Origin: an uncultured Pseudomonadota bacterium
GTDB taxonomy: Bacteria; Bdellovibrionota_B; Oligoflexia; Oligoflexales; CAILAO01
Direction: 5' to 3'
NCBI GenBank assembly: GCA_903832105.1
Contig: CAILAO010000630.1
Location: 1-6,582 of the forward strand
Length of the DNA stretch: 6,582 nt
This document shows positions 5,221 through 6,582 of this stretch, piece by piece. Each line of letters starts with the position of its first letter. Position 1 is the stretch's first letter. A model generated the notes under the pieces. That model was not told the DNA's origin and did no database searches. It was given only the letters and a program-made list of their open reading frames with translations. A program made the position numbers and the translations under genes.

Positions 5221-6240
5221 TCACTTTTTCTTCTTCGGCTCGTATGTCACGGGATCGACTTCTTCCGTGAAGAAATCCGCTAAATCTTCTCCAGAATCGA
5301 ATTTTTCTTCGACTTCCTTTGTAGACAATTTTCCTTTCTTGATATAAGGCCTTTGATTTTTAAAAGAATTTGCATAGTCTGTCAGAAATATCTTTTCCCG
5401 CTCACCGCCATCGGAAAACGACAGCAATCCATAAATAACAGATGCCAATCCCTCTTCTCTTCTGGAGATCTTATTCGCCCAATAGCGTGCAAAAGAGTAT
5501 TTTTTGTTTTTGATATAGTATCTTACAATATCATCCACGATATTATCATGACGAGCGTGGGATATCTGATGTATTTTTAAAACCTTGCTCCAATATTCCG
5601 TTTCTATGACGTCGTCAATATCTATAAAAGCATCATACCTGATCCCGCGCATTTCGGACTCGTACCAGTAGCTATAAAACAGGCCGTCGTCGTGCAATCT
5701 GGAATCTATTTCTGATAATAATCTCCGTACAAGAAACATCTTTTCCGGACTTGGAGCCATGCTCCAAGCTTTTTGAAACGCCCTGGCAATATAGTCGGGA
5801 TTTTTATCGACCGGAAATTCCTGAATTTCTTCGCAGGATATCGGATAGTTCCAGCAGCATGCGCAAAGATAATTTGATGATTCGTCAAAGTCTCTGACTT
5901 TTGGGCTATCGACAAACTTTAGTCTTGACGGACTTTTAGCAAATTTCTTCGATTTTTTTTCCCAACACGCGGCCATGCTTTTCCCAAGGTCAAGAAGATG
6001 CTTCTGTTTTAACATATCTATAAGATCTTCACTAAACTCATCAGTACACCAACTCAAAAGCGTCATATCGTTAAACCTGACACATTCATCCATACAATAA
6101 ACAAACACTCGCTCTGCAAAGTTCTTGTCGCCTTCTTGAAAGGCGCGTTCCATGAGAGGCGGAAAGATCTCGTCCCATTGAATTTCGGGAAAGCTTTTCA
6201 GAACTGTAAATATGATGTCAACCAATCTTATCTGTTTCAT
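5221..6240 (-). CDS. Hypothetical ~339-aa helical protein with a Cys-x-Cys-Cys cluster
   Basis: I do not recognise this family. It is a soluble, predominantly helical protein with no signal peptide or membrane segment. Aromatic and charged helices appear in pairs (for example ERAFQEGDKNFAERVFVYCM, IARAFQKAWSMAPSPEKMFL, RYYIKNKKYSFARYWANKIS), suggesting an HEAT/TPR-like helical repeat scaffold; that is inference. A cysteine cluster LCACCWNYPISCEE lies in the first half, around residues 126-138, with CMDEC near residue 49; metal binding is possible but unproven. The C-terminus is acidic (FDSGEDLADFFTEEVD) and ends in four lysines. I prefer ATG 6240, with AGGTG 6 nt upstream. A GTG at 6249 overlapping the previous stop (GTGA) would add three residues. 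It follows the partial gene to the right by 5 nt, so the two probably form an operon. Confidence 0.75.
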   Translation of the reverse strand: MKQIRLVDIIFTVLKSFPEIQWDEIFPPLMERAFQEGDKNFAERVFVYCMDECVRFNDMTLLSWCTDEFSEDLIDMLKQKHLLDLGKSMAACWEKKSKKFAKSPSRLKFVDSPKVRDFDESSNYLCACCWNYPISCEEIQEFPVDKNPDYIARAFQKAWSMAPSPEKMFLVRRLLSEIDSRLHDDGLFYSYWYESEMRGIRYDAFIDIDDVIETEYWSKVLKIHQISHARHDNIVDDIVRYYIKNKKYSFARYWANKISRREEGLASVIYGLLSFSDGGEREKIFLTDYANSFKNQRPYIKKGKLSTKEVEEKFDSGEDLADFFTEEVDPVTYEPKKKK

Positions 6241-6245
6241 GGCCT

Positions 6246-6582
6246 TCACCTGCTCAATCTTTTTAACAATGGCTTTGGTAATATCAGGTTCAAATCAGCA
6301 TCGGTAATGTGGCCGCTGAAATCTTCCTGATTGCAGTTTGGCAATAAAAGACCGTCGTTGATATTCTTTAATAGGATTTTTCTCTTTTCGTAAAAGACTT
6401 TATCTAGTTCTTTCGTTTCTCTAATATCAAGATCCATATCGTCTGAAGATCTATTAGTACTCATCCACTCAAAATGAAATTGAATTCCTTTATTCCAACT
6501 AAAACCGCACCAGTCATGAATATTGTACTCTTGGTCATTGAAGAAGTAGTTACACTCCATTTGAAGCTTTGTCGTTTTGTTG
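6246..6582 (-). CDS. C-terminal part of an unrecognised protein, probably truncated by the right edge
   Basis: The frame is open from the right edge to TGA at 6248-6246. An internal ATG at 6560-6558 would give 104 aa, but no Shine-Dalgarno precedes it and the frame continues upstream without a stop to the last base (NKTTKLQ before that Met), so the gene probably begins beyond the window. The visible part is tyrosine- and tryptophan-rich near its start (YNIHDWCGFSWNKGIQFHFEW), followed by an acidic linker (DDMDLDIRETKELD) and a helical C-terminal half. I do not recognise the family. Its stop overlaps a possible GTG of the next gene, which begins 5 nt later, indicating a shared transcript and possibly a shared task. 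Confidence 0.65.
   Translation of the reverse strand, partial: NKTTKLQMECNYFFNDQEYNIHDWCGFSWNKGIQFHFEWMSTNRSSDDMDLDIRETKELDKVFYEKRKILLKNINDGLLLPNCNQEDFSGHITDADLNLILPKPLLKRLSR
6247..6251 (-). promoter_or_regulatory. Shine-Dalgarno that favours ATG 6240 over GTG 6249
   Basis: On the minus strand AGGTG precedes ATG 6240-6238 by 6 nt. No comparable site lies before the GTG at 6249-6247, where only a weak GAG is present. AGGTG overlaps the stop of the upstream gene, consistent with coupling. Confidence 0.5.

Overview
Bacterial DNA. Several starts have clear Shine-Dalgarno sequences (AGGAG, AAGGAGG, GGAGG), and genes are packed with ATGA, TGATG and GTGA junctions. I cannot place the phylum from the sequence. 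Composition is uneven. The HerA-like gene is G+C-rich (hand count 35/60 at 1021-1080), while the right-hand genes are A+T-richer (24/60 at 4861-4920). With the mixture of accessory genes, this suggests a mosaic or island-like region rather than core genome.

Layout. (1) Positions 1-484, plus strand: the end of an unrecognised gene, overlapping by ATGA a DUF2442-family small protein. (2) Positions 536-3120, minus strand: a two-gene operon. The upstream gene encodes a 359-aa protein with only tentative DUF932-like features. The downstream gene encodes a ~501-aa HerA-type ATPase whose P-loop is not canonical. Their TGATG junction suggests coupled translation. (3) Positions 3361-4539, minus strand: a stand-alone ATPase of the AAA/DUF4143 type with a C-terminal PD-(D/E)XK-like segment. 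(4) Positions 4631-6582, minus strand: three genes I do not recognise. They encode a 165-aa helical/coiled-coil protein, a ~339-aa protein, and a protein of at least 111 aa running off the right edge. The last two are almost contiguous.

The most interesting points are these. The HerA-like ATPase is paired with a protein that shows no recognisable NurA motif, a possible undescribed variant of HerA-nuclease or HerA-effector modules. A 13-bp palindrome, GACAAAATTTGTC, occurs twice, each time about 50-55 bp upstream of a minus-strand start (the DUF932-like/HerA operon and the 165-aa gene). It could be a shared operator or a dispersed palindromic repeat. No rRNA, tRNA, CRISPR array or transposase was seen.
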